DNA of 64,000 nucleotides from Rutpela maculata (taxonomy: Eukaryota; Arthropoda; Insecta; Coleoptera; Cerambycidae): the NCBI GenBank assembly GCA_936432065.2, contig OW386286.2, positions 79,450,452 through 79,514,451 of the forward strand, in the 5' to 3' direction. The stretch's first letter is position 1. Every line of letters begins with the position of its first letter. Below are positions 34,801-45,690 of this stretch, in pieces. The notes below the pieces were generated by a model. That model ran no database searches. It saw only the letters and a program-made list of their open reading frames with translations, and was not told the origin of the DNA. A program made the position numbers and the translations under genes.

Positions 34801-36986
34801 CATTTTTTACAAAACATTTAATACAGCGCCTATGGTGTTTAGGTTTGGGATGGGACGACACTCCACCTCCGGATATTTTGCGAGCTTGGCAACAGTATCG
34901 TGCAGAGCTGTCACGGCTTTCGGACATACATTTAGCTAGACGTATAGTAGTGGGTAATTTACGCTGCGAACTTCACGGGTTCTGCGATGCTAGCGAGAAA
35001 GGCTATGCCGCAGTAAGTTACATTAGGGCCCTAGATTCGGATGATAACGTATCCTTGTCGTTCTTATGTGCCAAGTCTCGGGTCGCTCCACTTAAACGCA
35101 TTTCTATTCCTAAGCTGGAGTTGTGCGCCGCTGTATTATTAGCCGATTTATTATCGTTCTGTCTCTCTGTATATAGTAGTAAAATTCAATTTCATAGAGT
35201 TTGTGCTTGGTCGGATTCCATGGTAGCGATTTCTTGGATAAAATCGTCTCCACATAGGTGGCAGACATTCGTTAGTAATCGTGTAGCACATATCCAAGAA
35301 AAACTGTCTCCGACAGCGTGGTATCACGTTTCTTCTTTAGAAAATCCCGCCGATTGCGCATCCCGGGGGTTATTCCCCTCGGAATTAGTCCACCATTCCC
35401 TATGGTGGGGGGGACCCGATTTTTTGTACCGTCGCGACGAATTATGGTTAGAAAAAGAGAGTAATGTGTCTGTTCCTTCCGAAGCCTTGGAGGAAGAACG
35501 AAAAATTACTCTAACTACTTTAGTCGATTCAAACATTTTAGATGAACTTTTAGAAAAACATAGTAGTTTAGAAACGATAAAACGAGTAGTAGCATACATG
35601 GTGCGTTTTATTCGTAATCTTAGAAATCCTAGTCAACGCCACTTAGACAATTTTTTATCTCTTTTAGAAATGCGAAATTCCATTTTCGTTTTAGTTAGTC
35701 ACGTACAACGCTCACATTTTAGTCAAGATATAGTAAGGTTGAAAAAGCGACTATCGCCGTCAAAGCCTTTGAGAAGATTGAACGTATTTTTAGATGAACA
35801 GAACATTTTACGTGTAGGCGGTCGGCTTTATCATTCTCAGTTGGGGTTTGATAAAAAGCACCCTATACTCTTGCCGCGTTCCTGTCGGTTAACGCAGCTT
35901 CTTATAGAGAATGTTCATATCAAGTACCTACATGCAGGGCCACGGACAGTACAGTCGATTCTAGCTCAACAATTTTGGATATTGTCACCAAAACGGGCCA
36001 TTCGTAGCGTCTTGACGAAGTGTGTAAGGTGTTGGCGTACGAACCCTACACCTCTCCAACCCCTTATGGGAAATTTACCTGCAGTTCGAGTGTCACAATT
36101 GAAACCATTTCTTCACGTAGGCGTGGACTACGCTGGTCCACTAATGATTACTGTGGGTAGGGTTCGGGGAGCTGTGGTTAGGAAGGCGTATTTGTGCTTA
36201 TTTGTTTGTATGGCCACCAAGGCTGTGCACTTAGAATTAGTCTCGGACATGACCGCCGAGGCTTTTTTAGCTGGATTACGGAGATTCGTCGCAAGACGAG
36301 GTAGATGTAGTAAAATTTATAGTGATTGCGGATCAAACTTTGTGAAGGCTCACAAAGAACTTAGTAGTTACATGAAACTGGCCGCGGGCCAAGTAGCGAT
36401 AGATTGGCATTTTAACGCGCCCTCGTCGCCCCATATGGGCGGCTTATGGGAGAGTGGTGTTCGTTCAGTAAAAACACATTTAAAGAGGGTCATAGGGGAA
36501 CAAATCTTAACATATGAAGAACTCTATACGGTTCTTGTACAAATAGAGGCCATCCTCAATTCGCGACCCTTGACTGCGCTTAGTTCGGATCCAAATGACT
36601 TGTCTGCCCTGACACCAGGTCATTTCCTTACTTTAGAGCCATTGACGGCTGTTCCGGATGCAGACGTTACCGGTATTTCGTTGTCACGACTTAGTCGCTG
36701 GCAATTATTACAAAGAATGCACCAGAGTTTTTGGGTGAGGTGGCATTCCGAATATTTGCATACTTTGCAACAAAGGGGAAAGTGGTTAGACCCGGGGAAA
36801 GCTATTTTACCTGGTGTTTTAGTGTTGATAAAGGTAGAAAATTTACCCCCTTTACAATGGCAGTTAGGCCGCGTAACAGAAACTCATCCAGGAGCTGATG
36901 GTATAGTCCGGGTGGTAAGCGTACGAACGAGCACTGGCATATTCAAGCGACCAGTTGTCAAACTGTGTCCGCTGCCTGTCGATTGA
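31806..36986 (+). CDS. BEL/Pao gag-pol polyprotein, 1726 aa
   Basis: One frame encodes capsid, protease, reverse transcriptase, RNase H and integrase, for reverse transcription in particles and integration in the nucleus. Residues ~120-270 hold the BEL Gag domain (KIELAKFSGDIKAFPSFIQL). Cysteine knuckles lie at ~339 (CCLCKSSHVVSKC) and ~375-400 (CLNCLSAAHSIKQC, CRTCHSKHH). Protease is at ~477 (LLDSGAQLSFIS). RT runs from ~761 (LRVVFDAS) with YMDDI at ~886. RNase H is at ~1059 (GFCDASEKGYAAVSY). The integrase zinc domain is at ~1370-1405 (HIKYLHAG...CVRC). The DDE core has GVDYAGPL (~1439), SDCGSNF (~1505) and WESGVRSVK (~1547). All catalytic residues are present and the length is normal. The ATG at 31806 follows GAAA and is the first in frame. 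Confidence 0.97.
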   Translation: MSAADKLKKYRAFQTSEINRLQETHEICERALADKKYHTAFKSRFAQLEAIKGEFDRNYSGILNILALDKDADLDAEYAILRSFEKQYYAIQTAHTDLFEKDDNRRMSLLHNTTSVVPSHINLPKIELAKFSGDIKAFPSFIQLYDALIHTNESLSDIEKFNYLLSSLKGPPLSMAQYLPMLAGNYKVVYDNLVKRYSNKRLLANAYFSELENAPKISSDSIVELRKLLDSYQENLAALRNLEFPVDHWDFILSHMLMKRLDGAILTRFELHHGSTTTIPTYAKLVKFLENHCVTLEQMDQSSSRLKNKKIDISRSPHSSKPQHRSAFCATASKPAHSLDCCLCKSSHVVSKCPQFIEKNPQERYQLVRQFRLCLNCLSAAHSIKQCSSNFRCRTCHSKHHSMLHFSRKTEPQAPSKPVLESASHSRAEELNPAGSAGPSTSFSSLSGFVRNKNGILLSTALIEVRNSRGIFEKCRALLDSGAQLSFISQKCAHRLGIRQFNTSMSVQGLCQTPLVSQASGVDITLRPVGKPTPTFDLSAIVLPKFCSDLPSAHLDIEAWPHLCNVTLADPKFNCPGPIDLLLGADIFPLLLTSGRILGAENTPIALNTVFGYILMGNTQQPTPIVNSFFCSVDSSSLENLVTKFWQLENVPEHSRLSPDDVICEKYFLDSHCRTDSGRFVVSLPFRDNSVFFPNTKQLAINRFLSLERRLVKNPSLHLEYSNFLREYLELGHMERVSDETVSDNAFYIPHHCVLRPESPTTKLRVVFDASMKASNGISLNDSLLAGPKLQRDIVTILLNFRLHNFVFTADIKQMYRQILVNPNQVDYQRIVWRFSPREEIQNFRLLTVTYGVNCAPYLAIRVLQQLAEDGASRFPLAAAALKVDTYMDDIVTGSDTLEGATLLQNQLIGLLKEGGFELRKWASNDASLLSTLPSSHLMHSSLSFDKEESLKILGLKWYPANDVFSFNVQTLDKSCTKRSILSELARVFDPLGILTPVTFFTKHLIQRLWCLGLGWDDTPPPDILRAWQQYRAELSRLSDIHLARRIVVGNLRCELHGFCDASEKGYAAVSYIRALDSDDNVSLSFLCAKSRVAPLKRISIPKLELCAAVLLADLLSFCLSVYSSKIQFHRVCAWSDSMVAISWIKSSPHRWQTFVSNRVAHIQEKLSPTAWYHVSSLENPADCASRGLFPSELVHHSLWWGGPDFLYRRDELWLEKESNVSVPSEALEEERKITLTTLVDSNILDELLEKHSSLETIKRVVAYMVRFIRNLRNPSQRHLDNFLSLLEMRNSIFVLVSHVQRSHFSQDIVRLKKRLSPSKPLRRLNVFLDEQNILRVGGRLYHSQLGFDKKHPILLPRSCRLTQLLIENVHIKYLHAGPRTVQSILAQQFWILSPKRAIRSVLTKCVRCWRTNPTPLQPLMGNLPAVRVSQLKPFLHVGVDYAGPLMITVGRVRGAVVRKAYLCLFVCMATKAVHLELVSDMTAEAFLAGLRRFVARRGRCSKIYSDCGSNFVKAHKELSSYMKLAAGQVAIDWHFNAPSSPHMGGLWESGVRSVKTHLKRVIGEQILTYEELYTVLVQIEAILNSRPLTALSSDPNDLSALTPGHFLTLEPLTAVPDADVTGISLSRLSRWQLLQRMHQSFWVRWHSEYLHTLQQRGKWLDPGKAILPGVLVLIKVENLPPLQWQLGRVTETHPGADGIVRVVSVRTSTGIFKRPVVKLCPLPVD

Positions 36987-37072
36987 CAGCCTTTTAGTTA
37001 GTAATTTAGTTTTTCTCGTTTATTTTTAGTTTTTTTTGTTAGTTTTAGATTTGGTAAAATAACTCGTATTTT

Positions 37073-37083
37073 GGTGAGGGGAA
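37073..37083 (+). promoter_or_regulatory. Polypurine tract of the BEL/Pao element
   Basis: GGTGAGGGGAA lies immediately before the 3' LTR and would prime plus-strand DNA synthesis. Confidence 0.75.
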
Positions 37084-37660
37084 TGTTGAGAATTAAATGT
37101 AATTATCGAAGAATTTGCGCCTAGTAATTATCAATCGTAGGTTCGACAATATTTTACTGCGTATTATTAGTTGCCTATCATTTTGTGTCAGTTAAGATTG
37201 CCCCCACCACTAGATACTTAGATAGAAGAATATAGAAACACTCGCGTGCTAGCAGTCATCGAGAACAGACGACGCGCGTTCTAGAAGTCAATCGACGCGC
37301 GTTCTAGCAGTCAATCAAAATAGACGACTCGCGTTCTAGCAGTCAATTAGAAATAGAAGACTCGTTGTGGAAGTCAATATTTTAAACTGTGGTGTGTGCG
37401 TGATCATATGTAACATTTAGAAGTTAGAAAACCCCAGGAAGATTGCTCCACTGGAACAGCACAGAGGCCTCTGAACAAGACATTCATCACAACCCCGGAG
37501 CAGGAGGATACAGAAACAGTACACGTGGTAAGCTCGCTTAACTGACCTAACGTTCATTTTATAGTTACTTTATTTACCTATTAATCCCAAATCAACTACA
37601 TAAAGGAAAAATACAGTCTGCTTAGCTCTAATGAGCTTTTTGTTATATTAATAACGACCA
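37084..37660 (+). repeat. 3' LTR of the BEL/Pao element
   Basis: 577 bp; I found no difference from the 5' LTR in a base-by-base reading. Followed by ACGGG. Confidence 0.95.
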
Positions 37661-37684
37661 ACGGGAAGCTTCGATTTTCCTATA

Positions 37685-38225
37685 GTTATTTACGTAACCA
37701 GTTATGAGAAGAGTAATTTTACATGACGAATGTAATATTTGCCAAAACGAGCGAGCGAAGCGAGCGAGTTTTGCAAATTACATGAGTCAAGTAAAATTAC
37801 TGTTTTCATAACATGTTAAGTACAAAATTTTATCTAATCCCGCTCCAAATTAGAACAGAAATGACAATTTATTTTGAATACTATTTTGCGGTTCCCATCA
37901 TAGCTACGCTTGCAGCCGTACAAATAAATTCTGAGTTCATCGCTTTACCTAAGCGTTAGTACGGATTGACGTTTGTATAAATAAACTTTACTTGTCAATC
38001 TGCTGAATTTTTTGAAGAAAATTCAGTCGAAATTGATTGATTCAGATATGGATATTCCATCTGATATAGAACAATCGGCTTTAGCAGTAAATTCAATAAC
38101 ACCTGGTAAATCAAAAAACAGGTATGAAGAAGTATATATGAAATTTGAAAATTGGTGACAACAAATAGGTTCAATAATCAGTTACATAATTTTTTTTTAC
38201 ATAACTAGTTATGTAATGAAAATGA
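37685..38225 (+). mobile_element. Small element with hairpin and tyrosine-recombinase N-terminal peptide
   Basis: A hairpin at 37711-37803 has ~35-bp arms (AGTAATTTTAC...GCCAAAA and its inverse) around a loop of GAGC repeats (37748-37768). A short frame starts at the ATG at 38048 and stops at 38156 (36 codons). It contains PGKSKNRYEEVYMKFENW, which fits the P-x-KS-x3-Y-x2-Y-x2-F-x2-W pattern at the start of a Crypton-like recombinase (compare 57018-58100 and 59905-60063). The 3' end carries the short palindrome ACATAACTAGTTATGT and the 5' end a similar TAACCAGTTATG. Boundaries are tentative. The BEL element inserted directly to its left. Confidence 0.5.
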
Positions 38226-38676
38226 CAATTATGAAAAATGTGACGTTTCGTAACGTCAAAAATTCATTTAAAATTTGACTTTTCATAACGGAGAATATCT
38301 CGTAAAATATAACACATAGGAAGAAAATGAATATAAACATTCTTGTGGGAAATTTAATTACGTTTAATTTTGCACAGATTACCTTTTCCCATACGACGCA
38401 TCGTTTCCGAGTTATAAGCGAAGAATCGAAAAAAGGAACCTTTCCACCCCCCTCTCCTACTGAAGCGGCGGGGCTAGGGGCGGGGACTTTTAGTATGTTT
38501 ACCTCCTGACTACCCCCAACACATTCCTGAAGAGAAAAATTCTCCCCTCCAAAATGTTCTCTACAACTCTTTCATTGACTGGACTACATAATTTCATGAA
38601 ATTTAGAGCAAAAACAAATTATTTTCGTAAAAAAGGGAGTTAATTTAATTTTTAAGGTAAATCCCCTTGAAGTATA
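38226..38676. other. No recognised gene
   Basis: A 60-codon frame at 38327-38509 crosses GC-rich sequence without a motif. Confidence 0.4.
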
Positions 38677-38680
38677 TTAA

Positions 38681-39072
38681 GGCTAGGATTTTGCAGAGTG
38701 AGAGGGAAATATGCGTTTATTTTCGATTTATTGTAAATATTTAAAAAACTACACCTAGTATAATCTTAAAACTGCTTTAGATACTTGCTATTGGTCTAAC
38801 GAATACAATTATATATATATTTTTTATTATAAATTTCTGTTATATTTAAATATCGTATTTTGTGAATGAAAATAGTGGTTAATTTCATTATTAAAGTATA
38901 GCATTTGCCTATATACAAAATTAATGATAAAAACTGTATATGGTTGTATTCCTTAGAACAATGGGAAGTATCTGAAATTATTTTAAAGATTATACCATTT
39001 ATGATTTTTTAAATATTTATAATAAACCGAAAATAAACACATATTTCCCTCTCACTGTGCAAAATCCTAACC
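38681..39072. mobile_element. MITE with ~70-bp inverted repeats and TTAA flanks
   Basis: The left arm begins GGCTAGGATTTTGCAGAGTG and the right arm is its inverse with a few changes. TTAA lies at 38677-38680 and 39073-39076, matching a TTAA target duplication (piggyBac-type or Kolobok-type). The 390-bp body is AT-rich and non-coding. Confidence 0.75.
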
Positions 39073-39149
39073 TTAAAGTACACATTTCAAGCTTTAAAAA
39101 TTGTGCCTACAGAGATCTAATAACGCGATTTGAACCAGAGAATTAGGTT

Positions 39150-40892
39150 TTACTTCCACATCCAGTGGAAATATAGTAACGACAAAAAAATTTTTAAAAT
39201 TTTTATTGTTCAAATAGGCTTAAAATGTTATGAAACGTCGAGATTTTAAGTTTGAGCGAAAAAAAATATCTGTCTGTCTGTCGGTCTGTCTGTAACTTTT
39301 TTTTGTGCGCACGTTTACTCTGGAACCGTTCAAGATATTAACTTGAAATTTGGTACACATACGTACTTTAACGGGATCTGGAAGTGGATTATATTTTCAT
39401 CTTGTTCCGTCGAAGGGTTGGAGGTAAATTGGGGTAAATTAGGGGTAAATGGGTAAATCAAGCAGGTAAGAGTCCATAAAATTTGTATTTCGTATATACT
39501 AGAGAAGCTAAGGTCTAAAAAAAAATGTTGGCATTAGCCACCCCCATTACCACCCCCACCCCCTGATTAAAGGGGATGAAAAAAAATGTGATTTAGTGTG
39601 TGTGTGCAAGAACCAAAAGCTTCAAAATATTTGTTTACTTCATCCCCCACTACCAACCCTCTACCACCACCCCCACCACTACTACCGATGTAGCATATCG
39701 TTTTACAGGTATTTGGGGTAGACGATTTCAAATATTGTGTTGTTAAAGTTACCTTGAGTAGTATGGATGCGCAGGGCTTTCCTCGACTACTATGGATGCG
39801 CAGTAGGTTTCCCCGAGTGTTATGGATGCGCAGTGGCTTTCCTTGAATATTTTGGACGCGCAGTGACTTTTTTCGAGTATTATAGATCGCAGTAGGTTAC
39901 CTCAAGTAGTATGGATGCGCAGTAGGTTACCACGAGTAGTATGGATGCGCAGTGGCTTTTCTCGAGTGCTATAGATGCGCAGTAGGTTATCTCAAGTGAT
40001 ATGGATGCGCAGTGGGTTTCCTCGAGTAAAATGGATGTGAGTGGGTTACTTCAAGAAGTGCGAGTGGCTTTCCTCGAGTAAATTGGATGCACAGTGGGTT
40101 ACCTTGAGTAGTATGGATGCGTAGTAGATTCCCTCGAAGAAAATGCTTGAAGTAGAGGCTTTACTCCTATCGTATAGTTTACGGCACGCAACGATTTTTT
40201 ATACCTTTGTCTTGCTATTTTCTACGTATTAGTTCGACATTCAGTTGAAGTATATTAACGCAAATAAATTTTTGGAAATTTTCATTGTTTAAATAGGCTT
40301 AGAATATCAGGAAACGTCAATATTTTAAGTTTGAGCAAAATAAATTTGTCTGTTGCGTCGGTCTGTCTGTTAGTCTTGTATCGTTTTGGTGCTCACGAAC
40401 CGTTTAAGATATTCACTTAAAATATGGCACACGTATGTTTTTAACGAGATCTGGAACTAGATTATATTTTGATCTTATTCCGTTGCAGAGTTTAAGGGTA
40501 AATTGAGGTAAATGGGGGTAAATAGGTAAATCAAGCAAGTAAGAGTCCATGAAATTGGTATTTAGTAAATATAAGAGGAGCTAAGGCCTCAAAAAAAATG
40601 GCATTAGCCGTCCCTATTACCACCCCCGCCCCGTTATTAAAGGTGGTGAAGAAATAATGTGATTTAGTGTCTGTACAAGAGCCAAAGTCATCAAGAATTT
40701 TTTTCACTTCATTCACCCCCACCTCTGTTACAGGTGTGGCATATAATTTTGTGGGTTTTCGGGGTACATGATTTCAAATATTATACCATTAAAGTTCCAT
40801 AAACAATTATTTTCACATATTGGAGTGCAAATATAGTATTTTGTTGTAAGAGATTTGGATGTGGAAGTAGTGATTCCTTGGGCAGCGGTTTT
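39150..40892 (-). mobile_element. Composite HINE: partial copy, minisatellite, second copy
   Basis: On the minus strand a copy with the hairpin end at 39150 runs to about 39750 and lacks the CCGCTGCCC end. A minisatellite follows (39751-40140). A second copy, with a decayed hairpin end (near 40231) and an intact CCTTGGGCAGCGGTTTT end at 40892, completes the unit. The second copy is more diverged than the first. This could be one element with an internal expansion or two tandem ones. Confidence 0.7.
39751..40140. repeat. Minisatellite, ~30-bp unit, about 13 copies
   Basis: Variants of CGAGTAGTATGGATGCGCAG plus TGGCTTTCCT alternate with forms ending TAGGTTACCT. Copies 10 and 11 are shortened. 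It lies wholly between two HINE segments. Confidence 0.9.
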
Positions 40893-42480
40893 TAAATTTA
40901 TACATCAAATTTTATCATTTTCTCAAAATTTTGAAATTTTGGGTGTACATCTTCAAAAATAAATTTTTGAGATTTTTTTTCACTTATCGGATCTTTTTAT
41001 ACATTACTTCAAGAGTAAAATGTGAAAGACCCAAGTTTTTATTTTAAAGTTTCAAAAATGATAGAGCTTTTACCTATTTCATCGCAAATCTCTTTATGTT
41101 CCGATTTCATATATGTACTATTCCTAAATACATTCATCTTTATATTTAAAAATATAATAATCCAATAGCTACATGTTTCTGCTTTCATTTAAGCTTTTGT
41201 GAGGTCATTTCATTAATTAGTTCAAAAGTTAGTGTAGCGCACCCGAAGCCGCGCGCGCTCCGCGCGCAGTAATTACGTATCTCCTGGTTCCATCCGTGCG
41301 TTAAACAACAAAATCTGGAGCCTACATTTTTGATTGTACAAAAAAACTTCATAGACATTTTTGATATGATATTTTCCGTACTTTCAAATGGCGCAATTAC
41401 TTTTTGAAAGAAAAAATATTTTAAGATATATTTGACAAAGACTGGTGTTTTGCAAATAATTTGTTTAATAACAAATTACGCTCAAGAACTATTTGTTGGT
41501 AACTTTCGATATGTTATTCCTGGCATGTTCAGAGATGTATTCTCAAGTTACTGCTTCCCGGAATTTTTCCGAAGTGAAAATCTCTATTGACTTCACTATT
41601 AAACGTATTTTTCTAAATTATGAATTTCCACTCAAAAAGTTGAAAACGTTCCCTTATAAATAATTATAAAATCTCGAACTACTAATACGCATAGTTATGT
41701 TTCACCGTAACCATTACCCTAACTATGTTCACACCCTTTCTGATATTCACATACTATTGATAACGGATTTGTTCTGTGGAAGCATTTGGATATATTCTGC
41801 CAATTTGAAAAAAATATATTGAACGTAATATGATTATCTGGAAAATTAATCCAATATAGTTTTCTTTTTAATATCCAGTCATTAGTTTCGGTCTAATTTG
41901 CATATCATTGAATATTCATTCACTCGTCGAGTACACTTGATTTAAAAAAAAAGTAATACACCTCTTAGATAAGAAAATGGCCTCTAAATTGTTCTTTTGA
42001 TAGTAAATTATTCAAATTAACTTAGTAATGGAAATGTCGGTTAGTTGTAATTACGTAAGTTGTTATTGACATGTTGATAAAAATTGTAAGTTGATAGGTA
42101 GGTACTGATGATATGTGGATAAAAATTTTAAAAAAATTTAAAAATAGAACCGATATAAGTTCAATGATATCGATCGGACATTAAGGTTGTTTTATTTTAA
42201 GTAATAATTACATTAGTATTTAAGTAATAACTATATAAATAAATAGTCTTATTTCTAATTGAGATATTTTTTAAATATAACATTTTGAATAAAAATTCAA
42301 AACACAAGTAAACAAATTACAACAAAAATAATAGCAATTCATATTAAGTCCTTATTTCATCACTATCTAAAATTGCTTGTAGCCTCCTAGGTATTATTAA
42401 AATTAGATTTTCTGCAATTTGGGTATTACATAAACTTTACCATTCATCTTCAAAAGTTATTCCGCATTTGGAGGACGATA
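40893..42480. other. AT-rich stretch without recognised genes
   Basis: The only notable feature is a GC-rich spot, GCGCGCGCTCCGCGCGC at 41250-41266, close to a perfect inverted repeat. Confidence 0.45.
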
Positions 42481-43125
42481 ATTTAATTTCTTTATATTAT
42501 ATGCTTCACCATAATTCCCCAAACATTCTCAATGGGATTAATGTCGGAACTTTTATAAGGCCATGGTAGCTTTTCCACATGATTATCCCGGAGCCATTGC
42601 TTTGTATTACGCCCAGTATATATGGAGCAATTATCCTGTTGAAAGATAAAATTATGATCTGGATATATTTCCTTTACTGACGGCAACGTAACATTTTCAA
42701 GTCTGTCAATATTTTTAGTGGAATAAAGATGACCATCAATAAACCAATACATTAACAGTACTTTTTGACTAATGCATGCCCAGGTAATTAACAGGAAAAC
42801 GTCCCCATTTAATCGGATCGAATGTAAAATTTTGATTGTATCTCTACCCACGAGGCCAGAAACACGAATGTGTCCATCATTGCACGATTAGAAAACTTTT
42901 TCCTCAGAAAATATGACCAAAAGTCTTCATTGTTGAACATATAGTTGAGTGCAAAATGATCTGTCCTTGTTTTTTTTTTTTTTTTCATTAATTTGTATTT
43001 TTTAGCAGTGGAGCTATATTTCAGAATGCTATTTCTAATTCTTCTACAGGCAGTAGATCTTGAGGCAGGAAAAATTGTTTCCAAAAGTGCATCAACTGCG
43101 GTCTCAAATGAATTCTGTATCAACT
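42480..43125 (-). pseudogene. Tc1-like (DD34E) transposase remnant
   Basis: On the minus strand the second HTH block (SRSTACRRIRNSILKY) leads into FNNEDFWSYF. A frame change then gives an IFSEEKVFSNR-type block, where family members have SDEK, so the first catalytic Asp looks changed to Glu. The second part reads FIFQQDNCSIYTGRNTKQWL and SSDINPIENVWGIM. Exactly 34 residues separate the second Asp from the Glu of PIEN, the DD34E spacing. The N-terminal HTH and inverted repeats were not found. Confidence 0.8.
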
Positions 43126-43259
43126 TGTGACAGTTGACGTTTAGATAATGACTGCTATCAATATTTTTTGCAAGTCATGTTTACATTGCTAAAATAAAGT
43201 GTACTACTTTTATTTGAAATCATTTTCATAATTCACAAAATTACGTCCTTTGGTAATTT

Positions 43260-44214
43260 TGGTAGTGCTTCATGAATAACATCCCAAGTCATTCTTCTAA
43301 ATAGGGTAAACAGTGTTTTATATACGTAGTTATTACTTATAACTGAAAAACCTACATTTCTCTGGCATGGCGCATTCACCATTTTCCTCTGTATTCCTAG
43401 CATCTGATGGACACGGACAACGGCAAGAAACTATTATCATGCGATCCTAATGAAGTTTTAGGTTGAATGCTCGAATGTTCGAAAATAAGATCCTAGGAGT
43501 CAATGAAAAAATAGCTAGATTTCAGACATTTAGTTTTCGAAAAACGCTTTGATAATAGTCGGGCACTGACTGCAAGGTAAGGACTCAAAATAATCTTTTA
43601 TAGCTTTAAACATTTGTAGAATTCGTTCTTAGGCGGACAATAAAGATAACCACCTTGTCTTGAAATATCCTAATATTTGCTAGTCCACAAACATTAAGAA
43701 AAACATATGGTAAGGAAATTAAATGAATAGGTTGAAGAATGTTTTTCTCATTTTGACGTTTTTAGTAAACCTTGAGTGAAAAATAGGTACTATGAATTTG
43801 ATGAGCATAAAAAAAATTACAAATGTCATACACAATTCTTTCAATAGGTACGCTTAATATCAATATTTATACTTTTACAGCGCCTCAAAGATCGAAAGGC
43901 AGGCTTGGAACTTTAAAATCATTTCACGCGGTTAAAATTATTTCAATAAGACATTTTTCCACATCACCATAAAGTAAAATATAAACCTATTTTTTGTAAG
44001 CTATTGTATTCTGTGTTTTTTGAATGGTCTTAGTTGAATCTCATCGATTTCTTGCTCGACAAAATTCTTAATTTCAATTTCTTCATCTTCAATATGCTGT
44101 GTCCGCTTTACATGTTTCTTTCTTCATTGCAGTGTCTTCGTCATTGGTTTCGTTTTCCTGAAGCACGTTGGGGATATCTGGTACATTCTCGTTAAATAAT
44201 AAACTAAGGTAATA
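43260..44214. other. No recognised gene
   Basis: Short minus-strand frames (for example near 44040-44200) have ordinary composition but no motif. Confidence 0.4.
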
Positions 44215-44560
44215 CTTCAACCAATTCTCCTCTATGGCTGCGTAGCCTGAAACGGGGCCTCAGTCATGCAACTTCAGAGTATTCAAATGACTAGAAATAA
44301 AATATTCCGCCTGTTAACGAACTCCAATCGATACATACCAATCGATGCACCCACCAAATTGCTAATATGCCTAGGACCAAGGACGTAAGGTCCGCCCAAG
44401 AGACCGCCCAAAAAATTTTCTCATTTAAAATCGCAGCATCAGAACTAACACGTGACCTACCACAACAGCGAGATATGACAACATCTACCATAAACATAAC
44501 CTCCTACATCAAAAACTTGATATTTATGACACTAGAAGAAAATGACATAACTTAATACAG
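44215..44560 (+). pseudogene. Non-LTR element C-terminal fragment
   Basis: ILLYGCVA then a stop, NGASVMQLQSIQMTRNKIFR and LLTNSNRYIPIDAPTKL match the region after the RT in jockey-type LINEs (the Y-G...W...LQ...QN-x-LR block). Reading shifts near the end. It stops just short of the mariner at 44725. Confidence 0.6.
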
Positions 44561-45477
44561 ATAATATCCCACCCCAGCGTTCTTCACTCGTTATTCATCC
44601 CCTTTGAGGAATTCTGTATTATATCAGGAAAACATAGACATATATTTATAATAAATTACACTAAATTCCACAGTTTAACATCCTTGATATTTTAATGAGA
44701 CGCTCTACAAAAAGAATTCAGTTATACAGGGTGTCCCAGATTTAAACGGACATACTGTAGTGGGAGGTAGAGCACACTTAGCTGAGTTCAAAACATCCCT
44801 ATACTTACCGTTAAATGTGAACCGTTTTTGAGATACGGGGTGTTTTATGGTTTTTGACCAGAACTTTAGTCCGCCATATTTTTGAAATAACTGCACATAT
44901 TTAGATAAAATTTGGTATACATATTATGCTCTTTTAGGTTAATGAATAGCTTAAGTGATTTTGGAAATATTCCAGAACCGACCTCCATTTTTTTAATATG
45001 GTTCTTAGGGTCGTTACATCACACTGTGTATTATTTTTTGGTTAGTAAACTTTTAAAAAGCCTATGGGCCAGTTTATAAAATAATGTCATAATATTTGAT
45101 GGCACGTTTAAAGTTATTCTTCAATACATTTTCAAAAGTATTGAAAGACCAGATTTGACATTCTACAAATAACACAATCCAATTGCTAACATCATTATTT
45201 TATTAATTTTAGCTAAATACCCGCAGAAGAGGTTGTTATTTGTTTTTGTTTTGACATTCAGTGTTTCAGGGCTTTTTTTAGTTTAAATTTCATCCAAAAT
45301 AATACACATTCCATTTCTTTCATGAAAGAAAAATAATGTTAGTGAAGAGGCTTGAATTAACAAGCACAATTTAAAAAAATATTAAACATCTTTTGAGAAT
45401 AACTTAAAATAAATAAATTTATTTAGAACTTTAAATCATTGAACAAAAAAAATTAAAAACTGTGCAAATAATTAAAA

Positions 45478-45638
45478 CTATGATTGGTTTTCAAAATGAA
45501 TGTCCCCGGCGTCAATACATTTTCGAGAACGTTTTAATATGTTTTTCACTGACCTATCAATCACTTCCGGATTATTTCTAATGTTATGAACTCTTCATTG
45601 TACACCTTTGACTTGTAGTACAGTTGATAGTTGAACAC
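45478..45638 (-). pseudogene. Mariner-like transposase C-terminus
   Basis: On the far side of the nested element the minus strand reads VHNIRNNPEVIDRSVKNIL and RSRKCIDAGDIHFENQS followed by a stop. RxxKCI...G-x-HFE is the usual C-terminal signature of this transposase group. This shows that one gene was interrupted. Confidence 0.8.
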
Positions 45639-45690
45639 ACCTTGCATTTTTTTATGCAAGCATCAAACTTGGCAGAGTCGTAGGGTAGAC

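Larger units (their letters stand above)
30297..37660 (+). mobile_element. BEL/Pao LTR retrotransposon, apparently complete
   Basis: The element has two 577-bp LTRs that I read as identical, a primer-binding site, a 930-base leader, one long gag-pol frame and a purine tract. The 5-bp ACGGG lies on both sides (30292-30296 and 37661-37665), the usual BEL target duplication size. There is no env-like frame. Identical LTRs and an unbroken frame mark a very recent insertion, perhaps still able to move. Confidence 0.95.

Noticed and set aside
33356..35599. Six minus-strand frames of 64-145 codons within the BEL gene
   Set aside because: Antisense shadows of the gag-pol frame, no motifs.
39751..40140. 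CRISPR array
   Set aside because: Units are contiguous and vary throughout; there are no constant repeats with unique spacers.
44040..44200. Possible acidic-protein exon on the minus strand
   Set aside because: Short, stop soon after, and no recognisable similarity.
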